From Paenibacillus_V sp046244365 (lineage in GTDB: Bacteria; Bacillota; Bacilli; Paenibacillales; NBRC-103111), in the NCBI RefSeq assembly GCF_046244365.1, contig NZ_CP176395.1, forward strand, positions 310,001 through 374,000: DNA of 64,000 bases, in the 5' to 3' direction. Below the pieces are notes generated by a model. It saw only the letters and a program-made list of their open reading frames with translations, did no database searches and had not been told where the DNA came from. Within the stretch, counting starts at the first letter, position 1; every line of letters starts with the position of its first letter. Below are positions 29,948 to 38,709 of the stretch, piece after piece. The translations under genes and the position numbers were made by a program.

Positions 29948-30583
29948 GTGATAGCGATTATCGACTACGGGATGGGCAACCTGCACAGCGTCAGCAAGGC
30001 GGTCGAGCGTCTCGGCGCCCATGCGGTCGTTACGTCCGACGAACGGGAAATCCTGTCGGCGGACGGGGCGATTTTGCCGGGAGTCGGCGCTTTCGGCGAT
30101 GCGATGGACAACTTGGAGCAGACGGGCCTTCGCGACACGGTGCTTCATTATGCCGCGACGGGCAAGCCGCTGCTCGGCATTTGCCTCGGCATGCAGCTAT
30201 TGTTCACCGAGAGCGAGGAGCACGGGAAGCATAAAGGGCTGAATTTGCTGCCAGGCAGCGTCGTTCGTTTTCAAGGAGACTACAAGGTGCCGCATATGGG
30301 CTGGAACCGGCTTGAATTCCGCCAGGAAAGCCCGCTGTTCACGGGGCTGGAGCAGGGGCATGTTTATTTCGTGCACTCCTATCACGTGAAGCCGGAGCGG
30401 GAGTCGGATTTGCTTGCAACCACCGATTATCATCAGCAGGTGACGGCGATCGTCGGGCGGAACAACGTATACGGCATGCAGTTTCATCCGGAAAAAAGCG
30501 GTGCGCTCGGCATCGAGCTGCTCGGTAATTTTCTGAAAATCTCGGGGATCGCAACCTCCGCGGATAGCCCGGTTTCCCTTTAA
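29948..30583 (+). CDS. hisH: Imidazole glycerol phosphate synthase, glutaminase subunit
   Basis: Supplies ammonia from glutamine to HisF. It has 211 residues and a GTG start. Nucleophile Cys79 is in GICLGMQLLF, and the His/Glu pair is in MQFHPEKSG. The N-terminal IIDYGMGNLHSV is typical. It follows hisB by 3 bases. After it the tight spacing is broken by 257 bases before hisA. Confidence 0.96.
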   Translation: MIAIIDYGMGNLHSVSKAVERLGAHAVVTSDEREILSADGAILPGVGAFGDAMDNLEQTGLRDTVLHYAATGKPLLGICLGMQLLFTESEEHGKHKGLNLLPGSVVRFQGDYKVPHMGWNRLEFRQESPLFTGLEQGHVYFVHSYHVKPERESDLLATTDYHQQVTAIVGRNNVYGMQFHPEKSGALGIELLGNFLKISGIATSADSPVSL

Positions 30584-30840
30584 ATCGCATGCCTAAAATG
30601 CCTGGTGAGCCATCCCTGACGAAATACAACAAACGAATATTTATGCAGAATTTCCTGTTTTGTGCGCCTGCGAGCATGGTTTTACTCGGTCGCAACGGAT
30701 AAATATTCGTCGGACGGACTCTGAAGGCATACTCAAGATCGTCAGGTTCTAGGCGAACGTTTCGCATTCATACGCGATTGACACCTAGTTTTGCATAGCG
30801 GCTCTACAAACTTCAATAGAAAAAAGGAATGTGCCGTGAA
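30584..30840. other. hisH-hisA gap with an inverted repeat
   Basis: Holds a perfect 12-base inverted repeat, ACGAATATTTAT (30633) and ATAAATATTCGT (30699), 54 bases apart. A perfect -35 TTGACA lies at 30778-30783, but the -10 is poor. No gene is supported. Confidence 0.6.
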
Positions 30841-31605
30841 ATGAAATTCAGGCCGTGTATCGATATCCACCAAGGCAAAGTGAAGCAGATTGTCGGCGAA
30901 ACCTTGCAGCAGGATGCCAGCCAAGTCGTGGAAAACTTCGTTTCCCGGCATACGCCGGACTATTATGCGTCCATGTACCGGGAGGACAGCTTAACCGGAG
31001 GACACATCATCATGCTCGGCGGCGGCAACGAAGAGGCGGCGGAGCAGGCGCTGCGCGCTTACCCCGGCGGGTTGCAAATAGGCGGAGGCATTAATGCCGG
31101 CAACGCGGAGCGCTATTTGGAGCTCGGCGCCTCGCATGTCATTGTCACTTCTTACATTTTTCAGGACGGCAAGCTCCAAATGGACCATTTGAACGCTATC
31201 GCGGGCAAGGTCGGCAAAGAGCGGCTCGTGATCGATTTGAGCTGCAAGGAGCGGGACGGCAAATACTATGTGGTTACGAATCAATGGCGGACGTTCAGCG
31301 ATTTTGAAGTAAACGCCGCAAACATGGCGATGCTGGAATCGTACTGCGACGAGTTTCTGATTCATGCCGTCGACGTGGAAGGAAAGCGGGAAGGCGTGCA
31401 GGAACGGCTCGCGGCGCAGCTGGCGCAGTGGACGACGATTCCGACAACGTATGCCGGAGGCGCCAGATCGATCGCGGATCTCGAACGGTTCCGCCACATT
31501 ACGGACGGCAGGCTGGACATTACGATCGGCAGCGCGCTGGATATATTCGGTGGGCAGCTGCCATACCGCGATGTCATTGATTATTGCCGCACCGTAACGG
31601 AGTAA
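30841..31605 (+). CDS. hisA: ProFAR isomerase HisA, eukaryotic (HIS6) type
   Basis: The Amadori isomerase converts ProFAR to PRFAR, the substrate of HisF. It has 254 residues. Its sequence follows the eukaryotic HIS6 type rather than ordinary bacterial HisA: FRPCIDIHQGKVKQIVG at the start, GGGINAGNAERYLELGASHV, VIVTSYIF, RLVIDLSCK, EFLIHAVDVEGK and the end GSALDIFGG, all close to what I recall of yeast HIS6. Asp8 and the acidic residues Asp132 and Asp178 are placed as expected for the barrel. ATG 30829 is an alternative start; 30841 fits the family N-terminus. The flanking genes are typical bacterial his genes, so the copy may have replaced a native hisA. Confidence 0.9.
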   Translation: MKFRPCIDIHQGKVKQIVGETLQQDASQVVENFVSRHTPDYYASMYREDSLTGGHIIMLGGGNEEAAEQALRAYPGGLQIGGGINAGNAERYLELGASHVIVTSYIFQDGKLQMDHLNAIAGKVGKERLVIDLSCKERDGKYYVVTNQWRTFSDFEVNAANMAMLESYCDEFLIHAVDVEGKREGVQERLAAQLAQWTTIPTTYAGGARSIADLERFRHITDGRLDITIGSALDIFGGQLPYRDVIDYCRTVTE

Positions 31606-31638
31606 CCAAGGGCTCGCAAGCCCGGAAGGGAGAATCCC

Positions 31639-32397
31639 ATGCTAGCAAAAAGAATTATTCCATGCTTGGACGTGAAGGACGGTCGCGTCGTGAAGGGCGT
31701 CAATTTCGTCAATCTGCGCGATGCGGGAGATCCGGTTGAGCTTGCGGCGATCTACGACCGCGAGGGCGCCGACGAGCTTGTCTTTCTTGATATTTCCGCT
31801 TCCGTCGAAGGGCGGGCGACCATGGTGGAGGTCGTGAAGCAGACTGCGGGCGAAATCACGATTCCGTTCACCGTTGGCGGAGGCATTTCTTCCGTCGACG
31901 ACATGAAAAGACTGCTTCGCGCAGGCGCGGACAAAATCGGGATCAACACGGCGGCCATCCGCAATCCGCAGCTTGTTTCGGACGGAGCGCGCAAGTTCGG
32001 CTCGCAGTGCATCGTTGTGGCGATCGACGCCAAGTATAACGAAGCATGGGGCGAGTGGGAAGTATTCACCCATGGCGGCCGCAATGCGACGGGCATCAAG
32101 GCGCTCGAATGGGCGAAGCGGGTCGAGTCGCTCGGCGCCGGCGAAATTTTGCTCACGAGCATGGATGCGGACGGCACGAAGGACGGCTTCGATCTGAAGC
32201 TGACCCGTGCGGTTTCGGAGTCGCTCGGCATTCCGGTTATCGCGTCGGGCGGAGCGGGATCGAAGGACCATTTTTACGACGTGTTTGCCGAAGGCAAGGC
32301 GGACGCCGGGCTGGCGGCAACCATTTTCCACTATAAAGAGCTGACGATCGAAGGGGTCAAGGACCACCTGAAACATAAAGGAGTTGAAATCAGATGA
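31639..32397 (+). CDS. hisF: Imidazole glycerol phosphate synthase, cyclase subunit
   Basis: Uses ammonia from HisH to convert PRFAR to imidazoleglycerol phosphate and AICAR. It has 252 residues and is the normal bacterial type. The catalytic Asp is in IPCLDVKDGRVVKGVNF, and the second one in VVAIDAKYNE. The half-barrel repeats VGGGISSVDD and ASGGAGS bind the phosphates. It ends in an ATGA overlap with hisI. Confidence 0.97.
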   Translation: MLAKRIIPCLDVKDGRVVKGVNFVNLRDAGDPVELAAIYDREGADELVFLDISASVEGRATMVEVVKQTAGEITIPFTVGGGISSVDDMKRLLRAGADKIGINTAAIRNPQLVSDGARKFGSQCIVVAIDAKYNEAWGEWEVFTHGGRNATGIKALEWAKRVESLGAGEILLTSMDADGTKDGFDLKLTRAVSESLGIPVIASGGAGSKDHFYDVFAEGKADAGLAATIFHYKELTIEGVKDHLKHKGVEIR

Positions 32398-33095
32398 CGG
32401 AACAAAACGGAAACGGTCAAACGGTAACGGGCGAACAGGTGCTGGCGAACATTCGCTGGAACGCGGACGGACTCGTTCCTGCTATCGTGCAGGATGCGGC
32501 AAGCAAGGATGTGCTCATGATGGCCTACATGAACCGGGAGTCGCTGGAGCGCACGCTGAAATCGGGCGAAACGTGGTTCTGGAGCCGTTCGCGCGGCGAA
32601 TACTGGCATAAGGGCGCTACGTCAGGCAACACCCAGAAGGTCAAGTCGATCGCCTACGATTGCGACGCCGACACGCTTCTGGTCAAAGTTACGCCTAACG
32701 GTCCCGCTTGCCATACGGGCGCGTATTCTTGCTTCTTTAATGAAATTGCTCTTGGCGATAACGCTGAGCAAACCGCACAAGCTTCCGGCGGTTCGGATCG
32801 CTTCGCGATGCTGTCCAAGCTGGAGTCGGTCATTGCGCAGCGCTATGTAGAGCGTCCGGAAGGCGCCTATACGACGTATCTGTTCGAGAAGGGCGTCGAC
32901 AAAATTTTGAAAAAGGTCGGCGAAGAGTCGGCGGAAGTCATCATCGCGGCCAAAAACAACGATAACGACGAGCTGCGCTACGAAGCAAGCGACCTCATTT
33001 TCCATCTGATGGTGCTGCTTCGCAATCAGCAGCTGCCGCTGGACGACGTGCTGCGGGAGCTGGACAGCCGGCACAACAAGAAGAAAAACGGGTAA
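32394..33095 (+). CDS. hisI: Bifunctional phosphoribosyl-AMP cyclohydrolase / phosphoribosyl-ATP pyrophosphatase
   Basis: A fused HisIE enzyme for steps two and three of histidine synthesis. It has 233 residues. The cyclohydrolase half (about 15-120) has YMNRESL, WFWSRSRGEYWHKG and the zinc cysteines in YDCDADTLLVKV and ACHTGAYSC. The pyrophosphohydrolase half (about 130-225) has EGAYTTYLFEKG, KKVGEESAEVIIAAKN and a MazG-like helical core. It overlaps hisF by 4 bases and is the last gene of the cluster. hisC and a histidinol phosphatase are not in the window. Confidence 0.96.
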   Translation: MTEQNGNGQTVTGEQVLANIRWNADGLVPAIVQDAASKDVLMMAYMNRESLERTLKSGETWFWSRSRGEYWHKGATSGNTQKVKSIAYDCDADTLLVKVTPNGPACHTGAYSCFFNEIALGDNAEQTAQASGGSDRFAMLSKLESVIAQRYVERPEGAYTTYLFEKGVDKILKKVGEESAEVIIAAKNNDNDELRYEASDLIFHLMVLLRNQQLPLDDVLRELDSRHNKKKNG

Positions 33096-33105
33096 CGTTA
33101 GAATG

Positions 33106-33156
33106 CGGTATGGAAATCGAATTCGGCCTGGGGGCCGATTCGGGCCATACCGTTTT
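33106..33156 (+). terminator. Terminator of the his cluster
   Basis: CGGTATGG pairs with CCATACCG around an inner CGGCC/GGCCG stem, followed by TTTT. Confidence 0.85.
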
Positions 33157-33380
33157 GCGTTGCTCCGATAATAGAGGGAAACTGTTCCTGCGGTGGAAGA
33201 ATCTTTTACCGAAATCGTTGTCGAATTAAGGGGCAGAGCCCGCGCGGTTCCTGGCGCACATTATGCCGTATCCGCCCGATAGGACGGATTAGCGGGGGCA
33301 GGAAGAAGCACGGACGCGGACAGGATGCAATATTGCCGAATTTGCCACATTTTCGCTGTCTAATATGCGAACGTTCCCTT

Positions 33381-33408
33381 TTGAAAATCGGTCTCGAGAA
33401 GGTATAAT
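33381..33408 (+). promoter_or_regulatory. Promoter upstream of prs
   Basis: TTGAAA at 33381-33386 and a perfect TATAAT at 33403-33408 with a 16-base spacer. It lies about 190 bases before the prs start in a 501-base gap. The rest of the gap (33157-33596) shows no gene. Confidence 0.7.
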
Positions 33409-33596
33409 AGAAGCTAGTGATTGAAACACGCCGACTCGTCCGGAACGCTTGGCGAAGCGGAATGGCAGTACGCTTTTTGCGTTGCTGCCGCTGCTGCCAT
33501 GCACGGTTACGGCTTGTATGCTATAAGCGGCTGTTCCGAACACGCTTGCGGTTTAGGGAAGCGGCGTTTTTTGACGAAAGACTCTAGGAGGGTACC

Positions 33597-34547
33597 ATGA
33601 TTACTGGTCAATGCAAAATCTTTTCCGGCTCGTCGAATCCGAAGCTGGCGGAACGTATATGCAAAGAGATCGGAGTGCCGCTGGGCAAAATCAAGCTTTC
33701 CCGATTTAAGAGCGGCGAGCATTACTGCTTGTTCGAGGAAACGATCCGTAACTGCGACGTATTCCTTGTTCAAACGTTCTCCAATCCGATCAATGAGCAT
33801 CTCGTCGAGCTTCTCGTCATGATGGATGCGGCGAAACGGGCGTCCGCGCGCACGATCAACCTGGTCATTCCGTATTACGGCTATTCCAGGCAAGAACGCA
33901 AGGCGGCTCCGCGTGAACCGATTTCTGCGAAAATGTTTGCCGATGTTCTGACTGCCGTTGGCGCGCACCGGGTGATTACGCTCGATTTGCATGCTCCTGC
34001 GATTCAAGGATTTTTCGACATTCCGGTTGATCACCTGACCGCACTGGACTTGATCAGCGATTATATTAAAAAGCAAAACATTCCGAATCCCGTTGTCGTC
34101 GCTCCCGATGCCGGCGGCGTGACGCGCGCCGAGAATTTGGCCAACATTCTGCAAGCGCCGATCGCCATCATGTTCAAAAAGCGCTACGCCCATAACGAAG
34201 CGACGGTTACGCACGTTGTAGGCGATGTAGAAGGACGGACGCCGATCATTTTCGAGGATTTGATCGATACCGGCACGACGATCGTCAATGTCGTCGAGAG
34301 CTTGAAGGAACGCGGCGCGAACGACGTTTACATCTGCGCGACGCATCCCGTATTTTCGGGTCCTGCGCTGCAGCGTCTCGACCACCCGAACATTAAGGAA
34401 GCGATCATTACGGACTCGCTTGCGATCCCGGAAGACCGTTCCGAGCGGTTTACTGTGCTTTCGGTTGCGCCTCTGTTGTCGAATGCCATCCGGATCATCA
34501 TGGACGGCGGCTCGATCAGCTCGCTGTTTAAATATGGCGGCGTGTAA
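33597..34547 (+). CDS. prs: Ribose-phosphate pyrophosphokinase, divergent paralogue
   Basis: Makes PRPP from ribose-5-phosphate and ATP. It has 316 residues, the usual length, with the conserved NLVIPYYGYSRQERKA and LDLHAPAIQGFFDIPVDHL segments. It differs from typical bacterial Prs at key places: APDAGGVTRAE where SPDHGGVTRA is usual, KKRYAHNEATV in the flexible loop instead of a PRPN form, and FEDLIDTGTT instead of DDIIDTAGT. It may be a second copy with altered regulation. The position just after the his genes suggests PRPP supply to HisG. AGGAGGG precedes the ATG. Confidence 0.87.
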   Translation: MITGQCKIFSGSSNPKLAERICKEIGVPLGKIKLSRFKSGEHYCLFEETIRNCDVFLVQTFSNPINEHLVELLVMMDAAKRASARTINLVIPYYGYSRQERKAAPREPISAKMFADVLTAVGAHRVITLDLHAPAIQGFFDIPVDHLTALDLISDYIKKQNIPNPVVVAPDAGGVTRAENLANILQAPIAIMFKKRYAHNEATVTHVVGDVEGRTPIIFEDLIDTGTTIVNVVESLKERGANDVYICATHPVFSGPALQRLDHPNIKEAIITDSLAIPEDRSERFTVLSVAPLLSNAIRIIMDGGSISSLFKYGGV

Positions 34548-34708
34548 TCGGTAGATAACTGTGTTATACTGGGGCTGACAATGAAAGGAAGCGGCGCAGA
34601 ACGCCCGTCTTTAAGCGACGGGTGCTGCAGCTTTCTTCGATTGACGCGAGGTGCCGCAGGTCATGCGGCGCCTAAGGCGTCTATCCGGCTACCGGAGGTG
34701 CCAAACAG

Positions 34709-36472
34709 ATGGAAAAGAAAAAGCATGTGGCGAAGCAGCCCAAGCAAAAAGTCGTATCTCTACAAATGGACGCCACGTTCTTTTTCGAAAGGGCCGTCCG
34801 GTCACTGGATCGGTTGCACTACGAAAAGGCGTTAAAATATTTTAAGCTTGCCGCGGAGTTCGAGCCTTCAAACCCGGTAAATCATTGCAACCTGGCCGGG
34901 ATCTTGTCCGAAATGGGCAATTACGGAGAGTCCAACCGCATCCTGCAGCAAATTCTCGATGAAGTCGATCCGACGATGACGGAATGTCATTTCTACATGG
35001 CGAACAATTTTGCCAATATGGAAGATTTTGAGTCGGCCGAGAAAGCGATCATCACCTACTTGGAACAGGATGAGCAAGGACAATTCCTGGACGAAGCGGA
35101 AGAGATGGTCGAACTGCTCAGCTTTGAACTGGAGCGCCCTGTGACGGTTACGTTCATTAAAAGCCGCGAAGGGCTGTTTGAGCATGACAAAGCAAGAGCG
35201 ATGCTAGAGGAAGGCCGGTTTGTAGAAGCGGTTCGCATTTTGCAGCGGCTGATTAAGAAGCACCCTGAATTTACGGCTGCGCGCAACAATTTGGCGCTTG
35301 CTTATTATTATATGGGCCAATTCGACAAAGCGCTGGAAACGATCCATCAGGTGCTGGAGATGGATAGCGGCAACCTGCATGCGCTTTGCAATTTGGCTAT
35401 TTTTTATCAGCATAACGGTTCCCGCGAGCAGTTGAACGAATTGCTCGATTTGCTGCGCAAGACCTATCCGTTCCATACGGATCATTTGTTTAAGCTGGCG
35501 ACGACGCTCGGGATTCTTGGCGAGCACGAGGCTGCGCACCGTTTGTTCCGCAGGCTGCTCAAGGCCGGCGGCGAATCGAGCGGAGATCCTTGTTTACACC
35601 ATTATACGGCGGTTTCGGCGTACAATACAGGCAGGCTGGAAACGGCGGAGAAGCTGTGGCGCCAAACGGAAAAGCTCGATCCGGCGTCCGAAATACCGAA
35701 GTTCTACTTAAGCACGCTTGGCAAGAAAGAAACGTCCGACCCGAAGTCTTCGATCAGTTATCATTATCACTTGCCTTTTGAGGAACAAATCCGGATGATC
35801 GAGCGGACGTCAGGGGCTATTCCCGAGCACATGCAAAGGGATCCTCTTGTACGGTCTTCGTTCTTCTGGGCGCTTCGGCACGGCGATACCGAAACCAAGC
35901 TTCAGGTCATTCAAGCGTTCGGCATCATTGCCGACAGCGAGGTGGAGGCCGCACTGCGCGAGTTCGTGCAGGAACCCGGAGAAGACGACTACTTGAAAAA
36001 GGTCGCTTTCTTCGTTCTCCGCAGCATGGGGGCAAGCGGTCCGCTTAAAATCGTCCTGAACGGACGAACCAATGAAATGTCCGACAAGCCATTGTCTATG
36101 GCGCTGCCTGTCTGGGAGCCGAAATGGCAATTGATCGTAAATACCGCGCTTGAGCATATGGAGCAGCGTTATGATATTATACAACGGCACGACATGGAAA
36201 CACTATGGGTGGAGTTTCTGACCCGCGTCTACCCCGAAGTGCCGAAGCTCGGCAAAACGGAAGGCTGGGCCGCCGCGCTGGAATATTTAACGGCCAAAAT
36301 GCACCGCCGGACGATATCGTACGAGGAAGTGGCCGGGCGGTACGGGGCATCGGTCGCTACCGTGAGCAAGCATGTGAAACGGATCGATCAGGCATGCGGA
36401 CTGAAAGAGAAGATGGACGCCATCTTTCCGAAATTCGCGAACATCGTAAGGCAAAGCGGCGGTGAATCGTAG
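34709..36472 (+). CDS. TPR-repeat protein with C-terminal helix-turn-helix-like segment (YvcD-like)
   Basis: A 587-residue soluble protein. Tetratricopeptide repeats occupy roughly residues 20-330, with clear units around FFERAVRSLDRLHYEKALKYFKLA, AARNNLALAYYYMGQFDKAL and LHALCNLAIFYQHNG. A middle region follows, and at about 535-570 a segment SYEEVAGRYGASVATVSKHV looks like a helix-turn-helix. GGAGGTG lies before the ATG. The neighbour trxB matches the B. subtilis yvcD-trxB arrangement. The function is unknown; protein-protein scaffolding is likely. Confidence 0.85.
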   Translation: MEKKKHVAKQPKQKVVSLQMDATFFFERAVRSLDRLHYEKALKYFKLAAEFEPSNPVNHCNLAGILSEMGNYGESNRILQQILDEVDPTMTECHFYMANNFANMEDFESAEKAIITYLEQDEQGQFLDEAEEMVELLSFELERPVTVTFIKSREGLFEHDKARAMLEEGRFVEAVRILQRLIKKHPEFTAARNNLALAYYYMGQFDKALETIHQVLEMDSGNLHALCNLAIFYQHNGSREQLNELLDLLRKTYPFHTDHLFKLATTLGILGEHEAAHRLFRRLLKAGGESSGDPCLHHYTAVSAYNTGRLETAEKLWRQTEKLDPASEIPKFYLSTLGKKETSDPKSSISYHYHLPFEEQIRMIERTSGAIPEHMQRDPLVRSSFFWALRHGDTETKLQVIQAFGIIADSEVEAALREFVQEPGEDDYLKKVAFFVLRSMGASGPLKIVLNGRTNEMSDKPLSMALPVWEPKWQLIVNTALEHMEQRYDIIQRHDMETLWVEFLTRVYPEVPKLGKTEGWAAALEYLTAKMHRRTISYEEVAGRYGASVATVSKHVKRIDQACGLKEKMDAIFPKFANIVRQSGGES

Positions 36473-36480
36473 CCCCGCAG

Positions 36481-36575
36481 CTTCCCAAGGCCGGCTTGAC
36501 GGCTCGGAAAAGCAAGATTCGTTGACGAATCCGCCTCTCGAAAACCTTCGTGATCGTGAGGCGGCTTTTGGGAGC
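36481..36575. repeat. Small foldback element, copy B
   Basis: The ends CTTCCCAAGGCCGGCTT and GGCGGCTTTTGGGAGC are imperfect inverted repeats. An inner block TTCGTGATCGTGAGGCGGC (36548-36566) matches the element at 42053-42143. It lies between the TPR gene and trxB. Confidence 0.6.
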
Positions 36576-36603
36576 AACCTATCACAGTCGAGGAGGATGA
36601 ACG

Positions 36604-37551
36604 ATGTATAAAGCAGTAGTAGTAGGAACAGGACCGGCCGGCTTGACGGCTGCGATTTACTTGGCGAGAGCGAACCTGAATCCGCTCGTCATCGAAGGTC
36701 CGGAGCCGGGCGGGCAATTGACGACGACGACGGATGTCGAGAACTTCCCGGGCTTCCCGGAAGGGATCATGGGTCCTGAGCTGATGGACAACATGCGCAA
36801 GCAGGCAGAACGGTTCGGCACGCAGTTCAAGAGCGGCTGGGTAAACAGCGTGGACTTGTCCAAACGGCCGTTTAAGCTGACCGTCGAGGGCCTTGGCGAA
36901 ATCGAAACGGAAACGCTGATCATCTCCACAGGCGCTTCCGCTAAATATTTGGGCATTCCAGGCGAGAAGGAAAATCTCGGACGCGGCGTCAGCGCATGCG
37001 CGACTTGCGACGGCTTTTTCTTCCGCAACAAGAAGATCATCGTGGTCGGCGGCGGCGACTCGGCGATGGAGGAAGCGAACTTCCTGACCCGTTTCGGCTC
37101 CGAAGTGCGTCTTGTGCATCGGCGCAACGAAATGCGCGCCTCCAAAATCATGCAGGATCGCGCTCGCGAAAACTCGAAAATCGTTTGGAACCTGAACCGT
37201 ACCCCGCTGGAAGTTATCGCCGGAGAGAAAGGCGTAACGGGGCTGAAGGTGAAGAACAACGAAACCGGTCAAGAAGAAATTATCGAAACGGACGGCTTGT
37301 TCGTCGCGATCGGCCACACGCCGAACACGGCTTTCTTGAACGGACAGCTGGAAACCGATGAGCTCGGTTATCTGGTCGTCAAACCGGGAACTTCTGAAAC
37401 GAACATCCCCGGCGTTTTCGCTTGCGGAGACGTACAGGATCACAAATACCGCCAGGCGATTACGGCTGCGGGCAGCGGTTGCATGGCCGCTCTGGACTGC
37501 GAGAAGTTTCTGGAAGGAAACAGCGTGCAGGATTGGAGCAAGGCGCTGTAA
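36604..37551 (+). CDS. trxB: Thioredoxin-disulfide reductase
   Basis: Transfers electrons from NADPH through FAD to thioredoxin. It has 315 residues. The FAD motif is VVGTGPAGLTAAIYLARA at the N-terminus, the redox pair is Cys132/Cys135 in ACATCDGFF and the NADPH motif is VVGGGDSAMEEA near 147-158. The C-terminal GVFACGDVQD is typical. GGAGGATG precedes the ATG. Confidence 0.97.
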   Translation: MYKAVVVGTGPAGLTAAIYLARANLNPLVIEGPEPGGQLTTTTDVENFPGFPEGIMGPELMDNMRKQAERFGTQFKSGWVNSVDLSKRPFKLTVEGLGEIETETLIISTGASAKYLGIPGEKENLGRGVSACATCDGFFFRNKKIIVVGGGDSAMEEANFLTRFGSEVRLVHRRNEMRASKIMQDRARENSKIVWNLNRTPLEVIAGEKGVTGLKVKNNETGQEEIIETDGLFVAIGHTPNTAFLNGQLETDELGYLVVKPGTSETNIPGVFACGDVQDHKYRQAITAAGSGCMAALDCEKFLEGNSVQDWSKAL

Positions 37552-37583
37552 AAAGCCTTTAGACAAGCTTATTTTCAAAAGAC

Positions 37584-37615
37584 GGACCCGGTCATTCGGC
37601 TTGGTCCTCTTTTTA
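37584..37615 (+). terminator. Probable terminator of trxB
   Basis: GGACC and GGTCC enclose a short imperfect inner stem, followed by TCTTTTT. Confidence 0.6.
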
Positions 37616-37719
37616 TGAAGCGAATGCCTGGAATCTTGACCTTGCCCTAGGGTTCGCTTATAGTGGGAACAGAAGTGATATAGGATCGTCATATAACTAT
37701 TCGTTAGAGGTGAACGTGG

Positions 37720-38664
37720 ATGTCGGGGAAAATTTACGTTGGCGTCGACATGGGCGGTACGAACATTAAGGTCGGCATATGCGATGAGAACGGGCAACTG
37801 CTTCAAACATTCGAAGGACCTACAGGCACCGATGGATCGGAAGCCGTGCTTGCGCGCATCGCCGACTATGTTCGGAAAATCGTTGCGGATTCCCCATATG
37901 AATGGGATCAAGTTGCCGGTATCGGAGCGGGTATCGCCGGCTTCATGGACATTCCGGAAGGCTTCGTCAAGCTTTCGCCGAATCTCGGGTGGCGCAATGT
38001 TCCCGTGAAGAAAACGCTTGAGGCGATGCTGGGCAAAACGGTTTCGATCGATAATGACGCCAATGTGGCTGCGCTTGGCGAAGCGTGGAGCGGCGCCGGC
38101 GCCGGCATTCCGAACGTCGTATGCTATACGCTTGGAACAGGCGTTGGCGGCGGTATTATCATAAACGGTAAAATCTATCAAGGGTCGAGCGGTATGGCGG
38201 GCGAGCTTGGACATATGTCCATTGTCCCCGATTTGGAAGCGATTAACTGCGGCTGCGGTCAAGTAGGCTGCCTGGAAACGGTATCGTCGGCCACCGGCAT
38301 CATCCGCATGGCCAATGATGCAGTCGCCCGAGGGGACAAGACTACGCTGACCCTGATCGAGAACATTACGGCTAAGGACGTTTTCGATGCCGCGAAGGAT
38401 GGGGACGAAGCCGCTCTGCGTATCGTGAACCGCGCCGCGTATTATTTGGGACGTTCGATGGCATCGCTTGCCGTCGTCGTCAATCCGCAGCGCTTCGTCA
38501 TCGGCGGCGGAGTATCTAAAGCCGGCGATATTTTGTTCAACCCGATCCGCGATATTTTCAAGAAATATACGCCGGATGCAGCGCAGGAAGGCGTCGACAT
38601 CGTGCCCGCCAAGCTTGGGAACGACGCGGGTGTTGTCGGTGCGGCCGGTCTGAATTTGCGCTAA
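37720..38664 (+). CDS. glcK: ROK-family glucokinase
   Basis: Phosphorylates glucose with ATP at the entry to glycolysis. It has 314 residues. The ATP-binding VGVDMGGTNIKVGI opens the protein, the catalytic region is VSIDNDANVAALGEAWSG, and the ROK zinc motif CGCGQVGCLE with the preceding His in GELGHM is complete. No N-terminal helix-turn-helix, so it is a kinase and not a repressor. AGAGGTG lies upstream of the ATG. Confidence 0.93.
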   Translation: MSGKIYVGVDMGGTNIKVGICDENGQLLQTFEGPTGTDGSEAVLARIADYVRKIVADSPYEWDQVAGIGAGIAGFMDIPEGFVKLSPNLGWRNVPVKKTLEAMLGKTVSIDNDANVAALGEAWSGAGAGIPNVVCYTLGTGVGGGIIINGKIYQGSSGMAGELGHMSIVPDLEAINCGCGQVGCLETVSSATGIIRMANDAVARGDKTTLTLIENITAKDVFDAAKDGDEAALRIVNRAAYYLGRSMASLAVVVNPQRFVIGGGVSKAGDILFNPIRDIFKKYTPDAAQEGVDIVPAKLGNDAGVVGAAGLNLR

Positions 38665-38709
38665 GCGGCACGGCGGCAGGAAGCGAACAGAGGGATCGGG
38701 GGGAGTCGG

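Noticed and set aside
34649..34674. Terminator before the TPR gene
   Set aside because: AGGTGCCGC/GCGGCGCCT forms a hairpin, but it lacks a T run and lies in the leader close to the ribosome site.
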